From the NCBI GenBank assembly GCA_004001285.1, contig AP018697.1:372001-436000 (forward strand): a stretch of 64,000 nucleotides of DNA. The letters are read 5' to 3'. The translations under genes were made by a program, and so were the position numbers. This DNA comes from Arthrobacter sp. MN05-02. Its GTDB lineage: Bacteria > Actinomycetota > Actinomycetes > Actinomycetales > Micrococcaceae. The notes under the pieces are model-generated. The model was not told where the DNA came from, searched no databases, and worked only from the letters and a program-made list of their open reading frames with translations. Below, piece by piece: positions 1 to 7,905 of the stretch (the first letter of the stretch is position 1; every line of letters begins with the position of its first letter).

Positions 1-570
1 GCCGAGACCTCCGCGCAGACCACCGACCGCACCAGGCTCCTCGAGCTCATCCGGGAACTCGCCGTGGTGCACGAGCGCGTCACGCTCTCCAGCGGCGTCG
101 AGGCCGACTACTACATCGACCTCCGCCGGATCACGCTGCACCACGAGGCAGCCGTCCTCGTGGGCCGCGTCATGCTCCAGTTGCTCGACGACGCCGGCAT
201 CGCCTTCGAGGCCGCCGGCGGCCTCACGATGGGCGCCGACCCCGTCGGCACCGCCGTGATGCACGCGGCAGCGCAGACAGGCCGGCCGATCGACGCATTC
301 GTGGTGCGCAAGGCCCAGAAGACGCACGGCATGGGTCGCCAGGTGGAGGGGCCCGACGTGTCCGGGCGCCCCGTCGTCGTCCTGGAGGACACCTCCACCA
401 CCGGCGGCTCCGCGCTGACCGCCGTCGAAGGGGTCCGGCGGGCCGGTGGCGACGTCCGGGCCGTCGCCGTCATCGTGGACCGCAGTACGGGATCGAAGGA
501 GCGCATCGAGTCCGAGGCAGGGGTGCCCTACCTCTTCGCGTTCGGCAAGGACGAACTGGGCCTCGCCTGA
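1..570 (+). CDS. pyrE: Orotate phosphoribosyltransferase, 5' end outside window
   Basis: Transfers the phosphoribosyl group of PRPP to orotate, giving OMP in cytosolic pyrimidine synthesis. The reading frame is already open at base 1, so the start codon lies upstream of the window. Visible are the substrate region VEADYYIDLRR, the loop KAQKTHGMGRQVEG and the PRPP-binding motif VVVLEDTSTTGGS at about 373-411. About 189 residues are visible, close to a full-length PyrE, so only a few N-terminal residues should be missing. It is followed at 609 by a same-strand secreted hydrolase with no obvious functional link. Confidence 0.93.
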   Translation, partial: AETSAQTTDRTRLLELIRELAVVHERVTLSSGVEADYYIDLRRITLHHEAAVLVGRVMLQLLDDAGIAFEAAGGLTMGADPVGTAVMHAAAQTGRPIDAFVVRKAQKTHGMGRQVEGPDVSGRPVVVLEDTSTTGGSALTAVEGVRRAGGDVRAVAVIVDRSTGSKERIESEAGVPYLFAFGKDELGLA

Positions 571-608
571 CGGGGACCATCGACGGCGACCACGGCACGG
601 AGCGGCGC

Positions 609-1613
609 ATGGAGCACGACGGCGTCGGGGCAGCCCTGCGCGGTGCACGGGACTTCCGCGAGTCCTCCCGGCGGTCCTTCCTCATCGGGTCGGCCGCTGC
701 GGCGGTAGCGACCGCCGACCTCGCCTTCACCCGCGTCATCCAGTCCCAGCGCGAGCTGACCCGCATCCTGCCACTCGACGACGACGCTGCACGCGCGCGT
801 TTCCCGGACGACCGCTGGGTCCTCTTCCCCGGGTACAAGACGAGCTGGGAGGAAGGGCTCTGGATCCTCAACTCGCTGCGTCCGGTCCTGTCGCGGCGCG
901 CGCAGATGGCCGTGATGGGCTATTCCAACCGCGGGCTCGACATCAACAACATCGTCGCCACGATGAACCGCTACGTGGAGAACTTCCGGCTCGAGAGGCT
1001 CTACTTCTACGGCCACAGCTTCGGCGGCATGGTGGCGGTCGAGGTGGCCGCCCGCCTGCGTGACCGCGGCATCCCGGTGGAGCTCGTGCTGCTGGACTCC
1101 TCGCCGTCGAGCCGCTTCGACGTCCAGGACCAGCGCATGTTCGACGGCGTGGTGCTGCTGTACGAGGCGGGGGTGCGTGTGCCTATCAGCGTGCGGGGCA
1201 CCTACGAACTCGGCGAGCGGATCGTCCACAAGAACGAGCGCACGTGGAGCCAGATCGTGGACCAGACGCTCGAGCAGCTCTCGCCCCTGGCGCCCAGCAG
1301 CGAGCTCATCCAGTCCGAGTCCCCCTACATCTACCACTTCGACGTCTCCCGGTTCCGGCTCTCCCTCGGGGAGACGAAGGTGGTGTTCACCGGGAACCCG
1401 AACGACGGCGTCGTCGACTACGCACGTGCCCGGGCCGGGTGGGCACGTGGGCTGCCCGACAACCTGGTCTCCGCGGATCACGTGACGGACGGCGCGCTGC
1501 CGGCGCACGCGAGTCCGCAGTGGAATCCGGGCATCTACCAGGGGATCGTCTCCGCCGTGCAGCGCGAGTACGTCCCGGTACCGCGCGGCGGCGGCCTGAA
1601 ACGGATCTTCTAG
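609..1613 (+). CDS. Tat-exported alpha/beta-hydrolase-like protein
   Basis: A 334-residue protein with SRRSFLIG near residue 21, followed by an Ala-rich hydrophobic stretch. This matches a twin-arginine export signal. The mature part contains YFYGHSFGGM, a G-x-S-x-G nucleophile elbow typical of alpha/beta hydrolases, with LVLLDSSPSS following. A late acidic residue and His (SADHVTDG) could complete a triad. The ATG at 609 follows GGAG with good spacing. The substrate is unknown and could be an ester or thioester. It lies between pyrE and a convergent HAD phosphatase. The fold assignment is reasonably firm; the function is not. Confidence 0.7.
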   Translation: MEHDGVGAALRGARDFRESSRRSFLIGSAAAAVATADLAFTRVIQSQRELTRILPLDDDAARARFPDDRWVLFPGYKTSWEEGLWILNSLRPVLSRRAQMAVMGYSNRGLDINNIVATMNRYVENFRLERLYFYGHSFGGMVAVEVAARLRDRGIPVELVLLDSSPSSRFDVQDQRMFDGVVLLYEAGVRVPISVRGTYELGERIVHKNERTWSQIVDQTLEQLSPLAPSSELIQSESPYIYHFDVSRFRLSLGETKVVFTGNPNDGVVDYARARAGWARGLPDNLVSADHVTDGALPAHASPQWNPGIYQGIVSAVQREYVPVPRGGGLKRIF

Positions 1614-1621
1614 GCTGCTTC

Positions 1622-2401
1622 CTACACCTGGTCGATCAGGTCCGCCACCGACTCGCAGATCTGCGCGGGCCGGAACGGGAACGCCTCGATGTCCTCCGGC
1701 TGCGTGATGCCGCTGAGCACCAGGACGGTGTGCAGGCCCGCTTCCATCCCGGCAATGATGTCGGTGTCCATGCGGTCTCCGATCATCGCCGTCGTCTCCG
1801 AGTGCGCGTCGATCTGGTTCATCGCCGAGCGGAACATCATGGGGTTCGGCTTGCCCACGACGTAGGGGTCCCGGCTCGTCGCTGCCGTGATCATGGCGGC
1901 GATGGCGCCCGTCGCCGGCAGCGGCCCCTCCTTCGAGGGCCCCGTGACGTCCGGGTTCGTGGCGATGAAGCGGGCCCCGTCGAGGATCAGGCGCACCGCC
2001 TTGGTGATCGCCTCGAAGGAGTAGGTGCGGGTCTCGCCGAGCACCACGTAGTCGGGGTTCGTGTCGGTGAGCACGAAGCCCGCCTCGTGCAGGGCCGTCG
2101 TCAGTCCCGCCTCACCGATCACGTACGCCCGTCCGCCCGGGAGCTGGTCACGGAGGAACTGGGCTGTGGCCAGCGCCGAGGTCCAGAGGTTCTCCTCGGG
2201 GATCTCGAGCCCGGATGCCTTCAGCCGCGCGGCGAGGTCGCGGGGCGTGTAGATCGAGTTGTTGGTCAGGACGAGGAACCGCTTCGAGGTGGCCACCCAT
2301 CGCTCGATCAGCTCGGCCGCACCCGGGATGGCGGAGTTCTCGTGCACGAGCACACCGTCCATGTCGGTGAGCCAGCACTCGATGTGTTCGTTCTCGCGCA
2401 T
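1622..2401 (-). CDS. HAD-IIA family (NagD-like) sugar phosphatase
   Basis: A 259-residue cytosolic haloacid dehalogenase phosphatase of the NagD/class IIA group. The catalytic motif DMDGVLVHE lies at about residues 13-21 (nucleophile Asp13, acid Asp15). Motif II is LTNNS, the motif III Lys lies in VVGKPNP, and motif IV is IGDRMDTD. A cap domain separates motifs II and III, as expected for the class. The ATG at 2401 is preceded by AAGGA at good spacing; longer upstream frames are antisense to the divergent trmH-like gene. Members remove phosphate from small sugar or glycerol phosphates; the substrate here cannot be read from sequence. Confidence 0.88.
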   Translation of the reverse strand: MRENEHIECWLTDMDGVLVHENSAIPGAAELIERWVATSKRFLVLTNNSIYTPRDLAARLKASGLEIPEENLWTSALATAQFLRDQLPGGRAYVIGEAGLTTALHEAGFVLTDTNPDYVVLGETRTYSFEAITKAVRLILDGARFIATNPDVTGPSKEGPLPATGAIAAMITAATSRDPYVVGKPNPMMFRSAMNQIDAHSETTAMIGDRMDTDIIAGMEAGLHTVLVLSGITQPEDIEAFPFRPAQICESVADLIDQV

Positions 2402-2467
2402 GGGCGTCCTTCCAAGAGGGGGCGTTCGGGGACCTGCCTGTGCCAGTCTTCCATCTTTCGCGCCGAC

Positions 2468-2482
2468 TACGCTGGGACGGTG
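2468..2482 (+). promoter_or_regulatory. Leaderless promoter -10 element and GTG start
   Basis: TACGCT at 2468-2473 lies exactly 6 nt before the GTG at 2480. Transcription would start at or next to the first codon, and no Shine-Dalgarno sequence is visible. The same geometry recurs at seven other genes in this window. Confidence 0.5.
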
Positions 2483-3148
2483 ACAGAACCCCTTGCTGAG
2501 CCCGCCGACAACGCCGAGACCGCGGACGGAGCCCCGGGTGGTCCCGTCGGCGTCGGTCCGTGGGAGGGCGAGTGGCCCGACGGCGACCACTGGGACAGCG
2601 ACCTGCTGGCGGGCGGGGACACCCGCAACGTCGTCGATGCGTACCGGTACTGGAAGCACGAGGCAATCGTGGCGGACCTCGACGAGCGCCGCCACGGCTT
2701 CCACGTCGCGATCGAGAACTGGCAGCACGACCTCAACATCGGCTCCGTCGTGCGCACCGCCAACGCGTTCCTCGCCAGGGAGGTCCACATCATCGGGCGA
2801 CGGCGGTGGAACCGGCGCGGCGCCATGGTCACCGACCGCTACCAGCACGTGCGCCACCACCCCACGGTGGCCGACTTCACGGCGTGGGCCTCAGCCGAGG
2901 GACTGGCGGTGATCGGGATCGACAACTTCCCCGACTCGGTACCGCTCGAGACCTACGACCTGCCCGAGAACTGCGTGCTCGTGTTCGGGCAGGAGGGGCC
3001 GGGCCTGACGCCGGAGGTGCACGAGGCCGCCGAGGCGACGCTCTCCATCGCCCAGTTCGGGTCCACACGCTCCATCAACGCATCGGCGGCCGCCGCGATC
3101 GCCATGCACGGCTGGGTGCGGCGGCACGTGTTCGGGCAGCACGTCTGA
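2480..3148 (+). CDS. TrmH/SpoU-family RNA 2'-O-ribose methyltransferase
   Basis: A 222-residue SPOUT methyltransferase that uses SAM to methylate a ribose 2'-OH in tRNA or rRNA. The three family motifs are in order: NIGSVVRTANAF (about residues 86-97, catalytic Asn and Arg), LVFGQEGPGL (about 167-176) and IAQFGSTRSINASAAAAIAM (about 190-209), which form the trefoil knot and SAM pocket. The acidic, low-complexity first 35 residues are not part of the fold. GTG 2480 is chosen because the open frame runs on without sense upstream and a -10 hexamer sits 6 nt before it. The exact RNA target is unknown. Confidence 0.85.
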   Translation: MTEPLAEPADNAETADGAPGGPVGVGPWEGEWPDGDHWDSDLLAGGDTRNVVDAYRYWKHEAIVADLDERRHGFHVAIENWQHDLNIGSVVRTANAFLAREVHIIGRRRWNRRGAMVTDRYQHVRHHPTVADFTAWASAEGLAVIGIDNFPDSVPLETYDLPENCVLVFGQEGPGLTPEVHEAAEATLSIAQFGSTRSINASAAAAIAMHGWVRRHVFGQHV

Positions 3149-3306
3149 CCGGGCGGCCACCCCCGCCGGTGGCGGCGCCACCCCGTCGCCCGCCGGGCCC
3201 ACGACGCCGTGGTGCCGTCACTGCGGTCCCGGTTCCGGCGTCACGCCCGGCCCCGGGACGCCGTCATCCGGCGTCGAGATCCCCTGCGCCCGGCAGGTCC
3301 GCTCGC

Positions 3307-3343
3307 TAGGATGAAGCAAGCACTTCCCACCACTAAGGAGTCC
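3307..3343 (+). promoter_or_regulatory. Possible fba promoter -10 and Shine-Dalgarno
   Basis: TAGGAT at 3307-3312 resembles a -10 hexamer, but I see no good -35 partner. AAGGAG lies about 8 nt before the fba ATG, a canonical strong ribosome site. The 200 bp between the TrmH gene and fba otherwise hold only G+C-rich inverted repeats around 3165-3180. Confidence 0.35.
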
Positions 3344-3348
3344 TCAGC

Positions 3349-4368
3349 ATGCCTATTGCCACACCTGATGTTTACGCCGAGATGATCGACCGCGCGAAGG
3401 CGGGCGGTTTCGCATTCCCGGCTGTGAACGTGACGTCCTCCCAGACGCTCAACGCGGCCATGCGCGGCTTCGCGGAGGCAGGGTCCGACGGCATCGTGCA
3501 GGTCTCCACGGGCGGTGCCGCCTACTGGTCCGGCGCGAGCGTCAAGGACATGGTCGCCGGTTCGCTCGGTTTCGCGGCCTTCGCGAAGGAAGTGGCGAAG
3601 AAGTACGACGTCAACATCGCGCTGCACACGGACCACTGCCCCAAGGACAAGCTCGACGACTTCGTGCTGCCCCTGCTCGCCGCGTCCGAGGACGCCGTGA
3701 AGAACGGCCGCGACCCGATCTTCAACTCGCACATGTGGGACGGCTCGGCCGAGACCCTCGAGGAGAACCTGCGGATCGCCCGCGAGCTCCTGCCGCGCGC
3801 GGCAGCGGCGAAGATCATCCTCGAAGTGGAGATCGGCACCGTGGGCGGCGAGGAGGACGGCGTCGAGAACGCCATCAACGACAAGCTCTACACCACGGTC
3901 GACGACGCCCTGGCCACCATCGACGCCCTCGGCGCCGGGGAGCACGGCCGCTACATCACGGCGCTCACCTTCGGCAACGTGCACGGGGTCTACAAGCCCG
4001 GCGGCGTGAAGCTGCGTCCCGAGATCCTCAAGGACATCCAGGACCAGGTGGGCCGGAAGATCGGCAAGGACAAGCCCTTCGATCTCGTGTTCCACGGCGG
4101 TTCGGGATCCTCCGACCAGGAGATCGCCGACGCCGTCTCCTACGGCGTCATCAAGATGAACATCGATACCGACACCCAGTACGCGTTCACCCGCCCGGTC
4201 GCCGACCACATGCTCCGCAACTACGACGGCGTCCTGAAGGTCGACGGCGAGGTCGGCAACAAGAAGACGTACGATCCCCGCGTCTGGGGCGCCTCGGCCG
4301 AGGCCGGCCTCGCAGCCCGCGTCGTCGAGGCCGCCGCGTCGCTCGGCTCGGCCGGGAAGAAGCTCTAG
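3349..4368 (+). CDS. fbaA: Class II fructose-bisphosphate aldolase
   Basis: Cleaves fructose 1,6-bisphosphate reversibly to DHAP and glyceraldehyde 3-phosphate; a zinc enzyme of glycolysis and gluconeogenesis in the cytosol. The 339-residue length is normal for the long class II form. Visible are the metal-site segment ALHTDHCPKDK, the second site in LEVEIGTVGGEEDG, the phosphate loop VFHGGSGSS and NIDTDTQYAF near the C terminus. The ATG follows a strong AAGGAG. The stop overlaps the GTG start of the next gene, so the two are probably translationally coupled. Confidence 0.97.
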   Translation: MPIATPDVYAEMIDRAKAGGFAFPAVNVTSSQTLNAAMRGFAEAGSDGIVQVSTGGAAYWSGASVKDMVAGSLGFAAFAKEVAKKYDVNIALHTDHCPKDKLDDFVLPLLAASEDAVKNGRDPIFNSHMWDGSAETLEENLRIARELLPRAAAAKIILEVEIGTVGGEEDGVENAINDKLYTTVDDALATIDALGAGEHGRYITALTFGNVHGVYKPGGVKLRPEILKDIQDQVGRKIGKDKPFDLVFHGGSGSSDQEIADAVSYGVIKMNIDTDTQYAFTRPVADHMLRNYDGVLKVDGEVGNKKTYDPRVWGASAEAGLAARVVEAAASLGSAGKKL

Positions 4369-4788
4369 TGTCCGACGAGTTCCGGAAGAACCTCATGGGC
4401 CCCGAGCCCACGCTCCTGCCGGAGGAGCCCGCCGTCGTCGAGCGCCTCGCGGCCGGTGACGAGGCCGTGGACCTTGCGGCCAAGCATCCGACGTCGTCGC
4501 TCGTCTGGGCGATCCTCGCGGACGAGGCGTACGCCGAGGGGCCGGACGATCGAGTCCTACGCCTACGCCCGCACCGGGTACCACCGCGGCCTCGACGCAC
4601 TGCGACGCAGCGGCTGGCGCGGCGCCGGCCCCATCCCGTACTCGCACGAGCCGAACCGTGGCTTCCTCCGTGCCCTCTACGCGCTGGGCCGTGCTGCTGC
4701 GTCCATCGGCGAGATCGAGGAAGCCGAGCGGATCGCGGTGTTCCTCAAGGAGTCGGACCCGGAGGCCAGCGCGCAGCTCGCGAACTGA
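4368..4788 (+). CDS. DUF3151 family protein, frameshifted in this sequence
   Basis: The frame starts at GTG 4368, overlapping the fba TAG, with SDEFRKNLMGPEPTLLPEE. It continues in the next frame as TIESYAYARTGYHRGLDAL through to the stop at 4788. The switch falls in GGGGCC at 4538-4543, where one extra G or C would give it. Joined, the protein is about 139 residues and matches the DUF3151 family, conserved next to fba in actinobacteria; its function is unknown. Both halves are well conserved, so a base-calling or assembly error is more likely than decay. A terminator hairpin follows at 4808. Confidence 0.8.
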
Positions 4789-4807
4789 GGCCCGGTCCGG
4801 GACCACG

Positions 4808-4844
4808 GGAAGAACGGGATCCGCCGTGGCGGGCCCGTTCTTCC
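4808..4844 (+). terminator. Hairpin terminator after fba-DUF3151
   Basis: An 11-bp perfect stem (GGAAGAACGGG at 4808-4818 with CCCGTTCTTCC at 4834-4844) is followed by TGTCTCC, only weakly T-rich. It lies 19 nt after the DUF3151 stop. Confidence 0.6.
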
Positions 4845-4890
4845 TGTCTCCACCGGTAGGGAGCCTCCGCCCGGGCACCCCGGAACCCGG

Positions 4891-4922
4891 CTACTCGTTA
4901 ATCGGATCCGGTTAACAAGTAG
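4891..4922. promoter_or_regulatory. 32-bp imperfect palindrome, possible operator
   Basis: Two 15-nt arms, CTACTCGTTAATCGG and CCGGTTAACAAGTAG, flank a central AT and match as inverted repeats at 13 of 15 positions. The site is A+T-rich for this genome and lies about 90 bp upstream of a small HTH gene. No T-tract follows, so a protein-binding site is more likely than a terminator. Confidence 0.45.
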
Positions 4923-5008
4923 TCCGATTCCTTGTGCAGAAGTGGCGCACGCGACCAGAGTTAAAAAGCTCCACATACCGTGGAGAGGCGAATGGAAGTG
5001 GGGCTGGA

Positions 5009-5212
5009 ATGTCCACAAGCGTGAGTACGGGTCATTTGTACACGGTCGCGGAGGTCGCTGCCATGATGCGGGTCTCCAAGATGACGGTCTACCGCCTGGT
5101 GCAGGCGGGAACGATCAACAGCATCCGGTTCGGCCGGTCCTATCGTGTGCCGCAGAACGCGGTGCGGGACTACCTCGACGCGACGAATCCGGGCTCGGAC
5201 TACTCGATCTGA
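5009..5212 (+). CDS. Excisionase-type helix-turn-helix DNA-binding protein
   Basis: A 67-residue protein, essentially a single winged-helix DNA-binding domain. YTVAEVAAMMRVSKMTVYRLVQAGTI forms the helix-turn-helix, followed by the wing IRFGRSYRVPQNAVRDYL. Such excisionase/MerR-like domains are common in actinobacteria as stand-alone chromosomal regulators, for example BldC-like proteins, so the name does not imply a prophage, and no integrase or att site is seen nearby. ATG 5009 is preferred because the domain starts soon after it and a G-rich stretch lies about 8 nt upstream; a longer start near 4934 is possible. A palindrome at 4891 may be its operator. Confidence 0.78.
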   Translation: MSTSVSTGHLYTVAEVAAMMRVSKMTVYRLVQAGTINSIRFGRSYRVPQNAVRDYLDATNPGSDYSI

Positions 5213-5238
5213 CGGCGCGTTCGCGGGCCGTCCGCGGC

Positions 5239-5260
5239 CCCCGGCCTGTTGCGGCCGGGG
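5239..5260 (+). terminator. Hairpin after the HTH gene
   Basis: CCCCGGCC (5239-5246) and GGCCGGGG (5253-5260) form an 8-bp stem with a TGTTGC loop, 27 nt after the HTH stop. There is no clear T-tract. Confidence 0.45.
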
Positions 5261-5324
5261 TCTCCGGTATGACCCGCGACGTCGCGGCGGGACGCGTACC
5301 GATCGATCGTGCTGATTGTGCTAT

Positions 5325-5341
5325 CTATCGGTTAACGATAG
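5325..5341. promoter_or_regulatory. Inverted repeat, candidate operator of the XRE regulator
   Basis: CTATCG and CGATAG form perfect arms around GTTAA, 34 bp before the ATG of the DUF2975 gene. It is strikingly A+T-rich here. Its place ahead of an operon that encodes an XRE repressor suggests autoregulation. Confidence 0.5.
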
Positions 5342-5374
5342 CTTTGTGCTGACAAACAGTACAAGGGAGTCGTC

Positions 5375-5872
5375 ATGGGAAGAATCGCCGTCCTCGCTCT
5401 GCGGGTCGTGCTGTGCCTGATGTTCGCAGGGTCCGTCGTCATCCAGGTGGTGATGCTCTCGCTCCTGGGCATCGACCTCGACGGAGCCGACCCCGACGTG
5501 GCCCTGATCCGGACGCCGCTCGTGGTCCTGACGGTGCTCGGGATCCTCGCGCTCCAGGTGGCCGTGGTCTGCGTCTGGGGCCTGCTGACGATGGTCCGGC
5601 GGGGGACGGTGTTCTCCCCGGACGCCTTCCGGCTCGTGAACATCGTCATCGGTGCCTTCGCGGCCGCGAGCCTGCTCGCGGTGGGGCTGGGGATCGCACT
5701 CGCGCCCGGTGAGGCCGTGGCGCCCGGCGTCGTGCTGCTCATCGGGGGAGTGGCCGTCATGATCGCTGCCGTGGCGCTGATCGTGCTCGTGCTGCGGGCT
5801 CTGCTCGCGCAGGCGGTGGCACGCGACACCGAGGCGCGGCAGCTGCGCATCGAACTCGACGAGGTCATCTGA
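5375..5872 (+). CDS. DUF2975 family membrane protein
   Basis: A 165-residue integral membrane protein with four hydrophobic segments (about residues 5-30, 47-72, 88-110 and 117-145). A conserved-looking segment, RRGTVFSPDAFRLVNIV, sits between segments 2 and 3, typical of DUF2975. The function is unknown. DUF2975 genes are often followed by a small Cro/C1-type regulator, and here the stop TGA shares one base with the ATG of exactly such a gene. The ATG at 5375 follows AAGGGAG. The three genes 5375-7007 overlap end to end and form one operon behind the inverted repeat at 5325. Confidence 0.8.
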   Translation: MGRIAVLALRVVLCLMFAGSVVIQVVMLSLLGIDLDGADPDVALIRTPLVVLTVLGILALQVAVVCVWGLLTMVRRGTVFSPDAFRLVNIVIGAFAAASLLAVGLGIALAPGEAVAPGVVLLIGGVAVMIAAVALIVLVLRALLAQAVARDTEARQLRIELDEVI

Positions 5873-6132
5873 TGCCGATCGTGGTGCGGATCGACGTCGA
5901 ACTCGCCCGGAGGAAGATGAGCGTGGGCGAGTTCGCGGAGCGTGTCGGATTGACACCCGCCAACGTCGCCGTTCTCAAGAACGGACGGGCCAAGGCCGTC
6001 CGCTTCAGCACGCTCGAGGCGATGTGCAGGGTACTGCAGTGCCAGCCCGGGGACCTGCTCGAGTGGGTCGAGGACGAGTCGGGGGCGGATGCGGGGGCCG
6101 CGATGGCGGCGCCCGGAAAGGGCGATGCATGA
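5872..6132 (+). CDS. Small XRE/Cro-C1 family transcriptional regulator
   Basis: An 86-residue protein dominated by an HTH domain: IDVELARRKMSVGEFAERVGL, then TPANVAVLKNGRAKAVRFSTLEAM, then CRVLQCQPGDLLEW. This is the compact form usually paired with DUF2975 membrane proteins. The start overlaps the previous stop (TGATG) and the end overlaps the next start (ATGA), so all three genes are translationally coupled. It probably binds the CTATCG/CGATAG repeat at 5325 and controls its own operon; that link is inferred from position. Confidence 0.85.
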   Translation: MPIVVRIDVELARRKMSVGEFAERVGLTPANVAVLKNGRAKAVRFSTLEAMCRVLQCQPGDLLEWVEDESGADAGAAMAAPGKGDA

Positions 6133-7007
6133 GGGGACCCGGCAGGTTCTTCCCCGCCGCGCCCGGGCCGGGCGTGCCGGGCGACGCCGGTCTGTTCGGT
6201 CCGGAGTCGACCGCGTGGCGGATCGCGCGGGAGCGGACCGTCGTGGCCGGCGGGCCGGCTGCGCTCCTGCTGCAGATCGCGCATCCCCTCGTCGCGGAAG
6301 GCGTCCGTGCCCACAGCGCATTCGCGACCGATCCCCTCCAGCGCCTCCGAGGCACCCTCGACGCCGTCCTGACCGTCACGTTCGGCGACGACGCGCAGGT
6401 CCGTGCCGCTGCCGCGCACGTGGCCAGGCGGCACGGACCCGTCGAGGGCACACTGCCCACTCCCAGTTCCTCGCTGCCCGCCGGGACCCGGTACAGCGCG
6501 AACGACCCGGACCTGGCCCTCTGGGTGTTCTCCACCCTGGTGTGGACCGCGATCGAGGTCACGGAGGTCTTCCTCCGGCCCGTCGGGCCCGAGGAGCGGG
6601 ATGCGTACTACCGGGACATGACACGGCTGGGACATGTGTTCGGCGTCCCGGACGCGCTCCTCCCCGACGACTACCGCGGTCTCGCGAGCTACGTCGACCA
6701 CCAGGTCCGCACCACCCTCGACGTCGGCGGTGCCGCCCGCTCGATCGCACAGCAGATCCTCGCTCCGGATCCGCCGATCGTGCCGCCTCCGCTCCGCCCG
6801 GTGCCCGCCGTGCTCGCCGCCGGGATCCTTCCGCCTGCGCTGCGTGAGGCCTACGGACTGTCGTGGCGGCGTCGGGACCGGATCGCCTTCGCGGCCGTCC
6901 GCCGGGCCGTCCGGCATGCGGCACCCCTGCTGCCTGCCGGGCTCCGGTACTGGCCCCACTACGGCGTGGCATGCCGCCGCCTGACCGCGGACGGCGTCCC
7001 GCTGTAG
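6129..7007 (+). CDS. MpaB/DUF2236 family oxygenase-like protein
   Basis: A 292-residue protein. GPESTAWRIARERTVVAGGPAALLLQIAHPLVAEGV is the N-terminal hallmark of the family (DUF2236, latex-clearing/MpaB-like, where characterised members bind heme b). The conserved His in IAHP, the segment TVTFGDD and the motif PDLALWVFSTLVWTAIEV are present. The substrate is unknown. It starts within the ATGA overlap with the XRE gene, so it is the third gene of the DUF2975 operon. A second family member lies at 55455-56372. Confidence 0.85.
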   Translation: MRGPGRFFPAAPGPGVPGDAGLFGPESTAWRIARERTVVAGGPAALLLQIAHPLVAEGVRAHSAFATDPLQRLRGTLDAVLTVTFGDDAQVRAAAAHVARRHGPVEGTLPTPSSSLPAGTRYSANDPDLALWVFSTLVWTAIEVTEVFLRPVGPEERDAYYRDMTRLGHVFGVPDALLPDDYRGLASYVDHQVRTTLDVGGAARSIAQQILAPDPPIVPPPLRPVPAVLAAGILPPALREAYGLSWRRRDRIAFAAVRRAVRHAAPLLPAGLRYWPHYGVACRRLTADGVPL

Positions 7008-7071
7008 CGGGCGGGTCGTCCGAGAACCGGTGACGTGTTTCGATGGGGTGCCTGCTCCGGGTCTCCGGCGG

Positions 7072-7675
7072 TCAGCGCTCCGGGTGGCGGATCGTCGTCG
7101 TGACCGACACCAGTTGCGGGCGCGGCGGGGCGGAGCTGAAGCCGAAGCGCACCGGGGGGCTCACGGGGCCGAGGGGGCCGAGATCCGCGTCCCGCCAGGT
7201 CGCCGTCGCCCCGGAGACGGCCCGCGCGGAGGTCACGCCGTAGTACTCGGTGCGCCCGTGTCCCGCCGAGCCGGCCGTGGCGATCCCCTTCACCAGGAGC
7301 GACGCCACGGGATTGATGAGCGCGAGCCAGCGTGGATGCGTCGCCAGGCGCCGTGGGACGATCCCCAGCAGGCGTCCGAGCAGCGTGACCGCGCCGATTC
7401 CGGCGACCACCCGCAGATCGCCGGCCTCGACGACGAGCCGGTCCGCCGTCAGGGGTCGAGGTGACCGGCGAGAGCACGACGTCGTCGAACGTGTAGGTCG
7501 CGCCGACGTAGTCGGCGATCTCCCGCGTCGGCGCGATCAGCGTGCGGTGTCCCGCGGCGTCCTCCAGCATGACGTCGGTGAAGGCTCCGAAGGGGGAGGT
7601 GTCCCACCGGCCGATCACCAGCCGGCTGCCCGAGGCGGTACCGATGCCGGCGATATGTCCTTCGAAGCGGTCCAT
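7072..7675 (-). CDS. Conserved hypothetical protein, frameshifted
   Basis: Reads MDRFEGHIAGIGTASGSRLV to about VVLSPVTST, then continues in another frame as VVEAGDLRVVAGIGAVTLLG to IRHPER and a stop at 7072. The switch lies in the GGGG run at 7452-7455 (one extra base). Joined, it is about 200 residues. The first half looks like a small globular domain with no motif I recognise. The second half contains a hydrophobic stretch (VVAGIGAVTLLGRLL) and ends in a domain rich in beta-type residues. I cannot assign a function. It is divergent from purA. Confidence 0.6.
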
Positions 7676-7784
7676 GGCCCTATTGTGCACGCGGACGCCC
7701 ACGGGCCGGCGGATGGGGTGGGCCTCGCGGAGCTCCCGCGCGCGTCACGCCCGGCATTTTTCGGCACCCCCGGAGCCGCTCGGC

Positions 7785-7838
7785 TAAACTCGGACGGTAA
7801 GAGCCCCAGTGGCCGCACGTCGTGCGGCCGGTTGGGGC
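7785..7838 (+). promoter_or_regulatory. purA promoter -10 and 5'-terminal leader hairpin
   Basis: TAAACT at 7785-7790 is a good -10 hexamer. A start a few bases later would place a hairpin at the very 5' end of the transcript: GCCCCA (7803-7808) pairs with TGGGGC (7833-7838), and GGCCGCAC (7811-7818) with GTGCGGCC (7822-7829), with small internal and terminal loops. No T-tract follows. The leader to the purA ATG would be about 105 nt. Confidence 0.4.
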
Positions 7839-7905
7839 GTTCTGATGCACGGCGTGCTTGCCGCGGTTGCGCGGGGAGGGCCCGTACCGAATGGGGGAGG
7901 ATCCC

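Noticed and set aside
5009..5212. The excisionase-type HTH as a sign of a prophage or integrated element.
   Set aside because: No integrase, att repeat, tRNA insertion or other phage gene is nearby. Such domains are common chromosomal regulators in actinobacteria.
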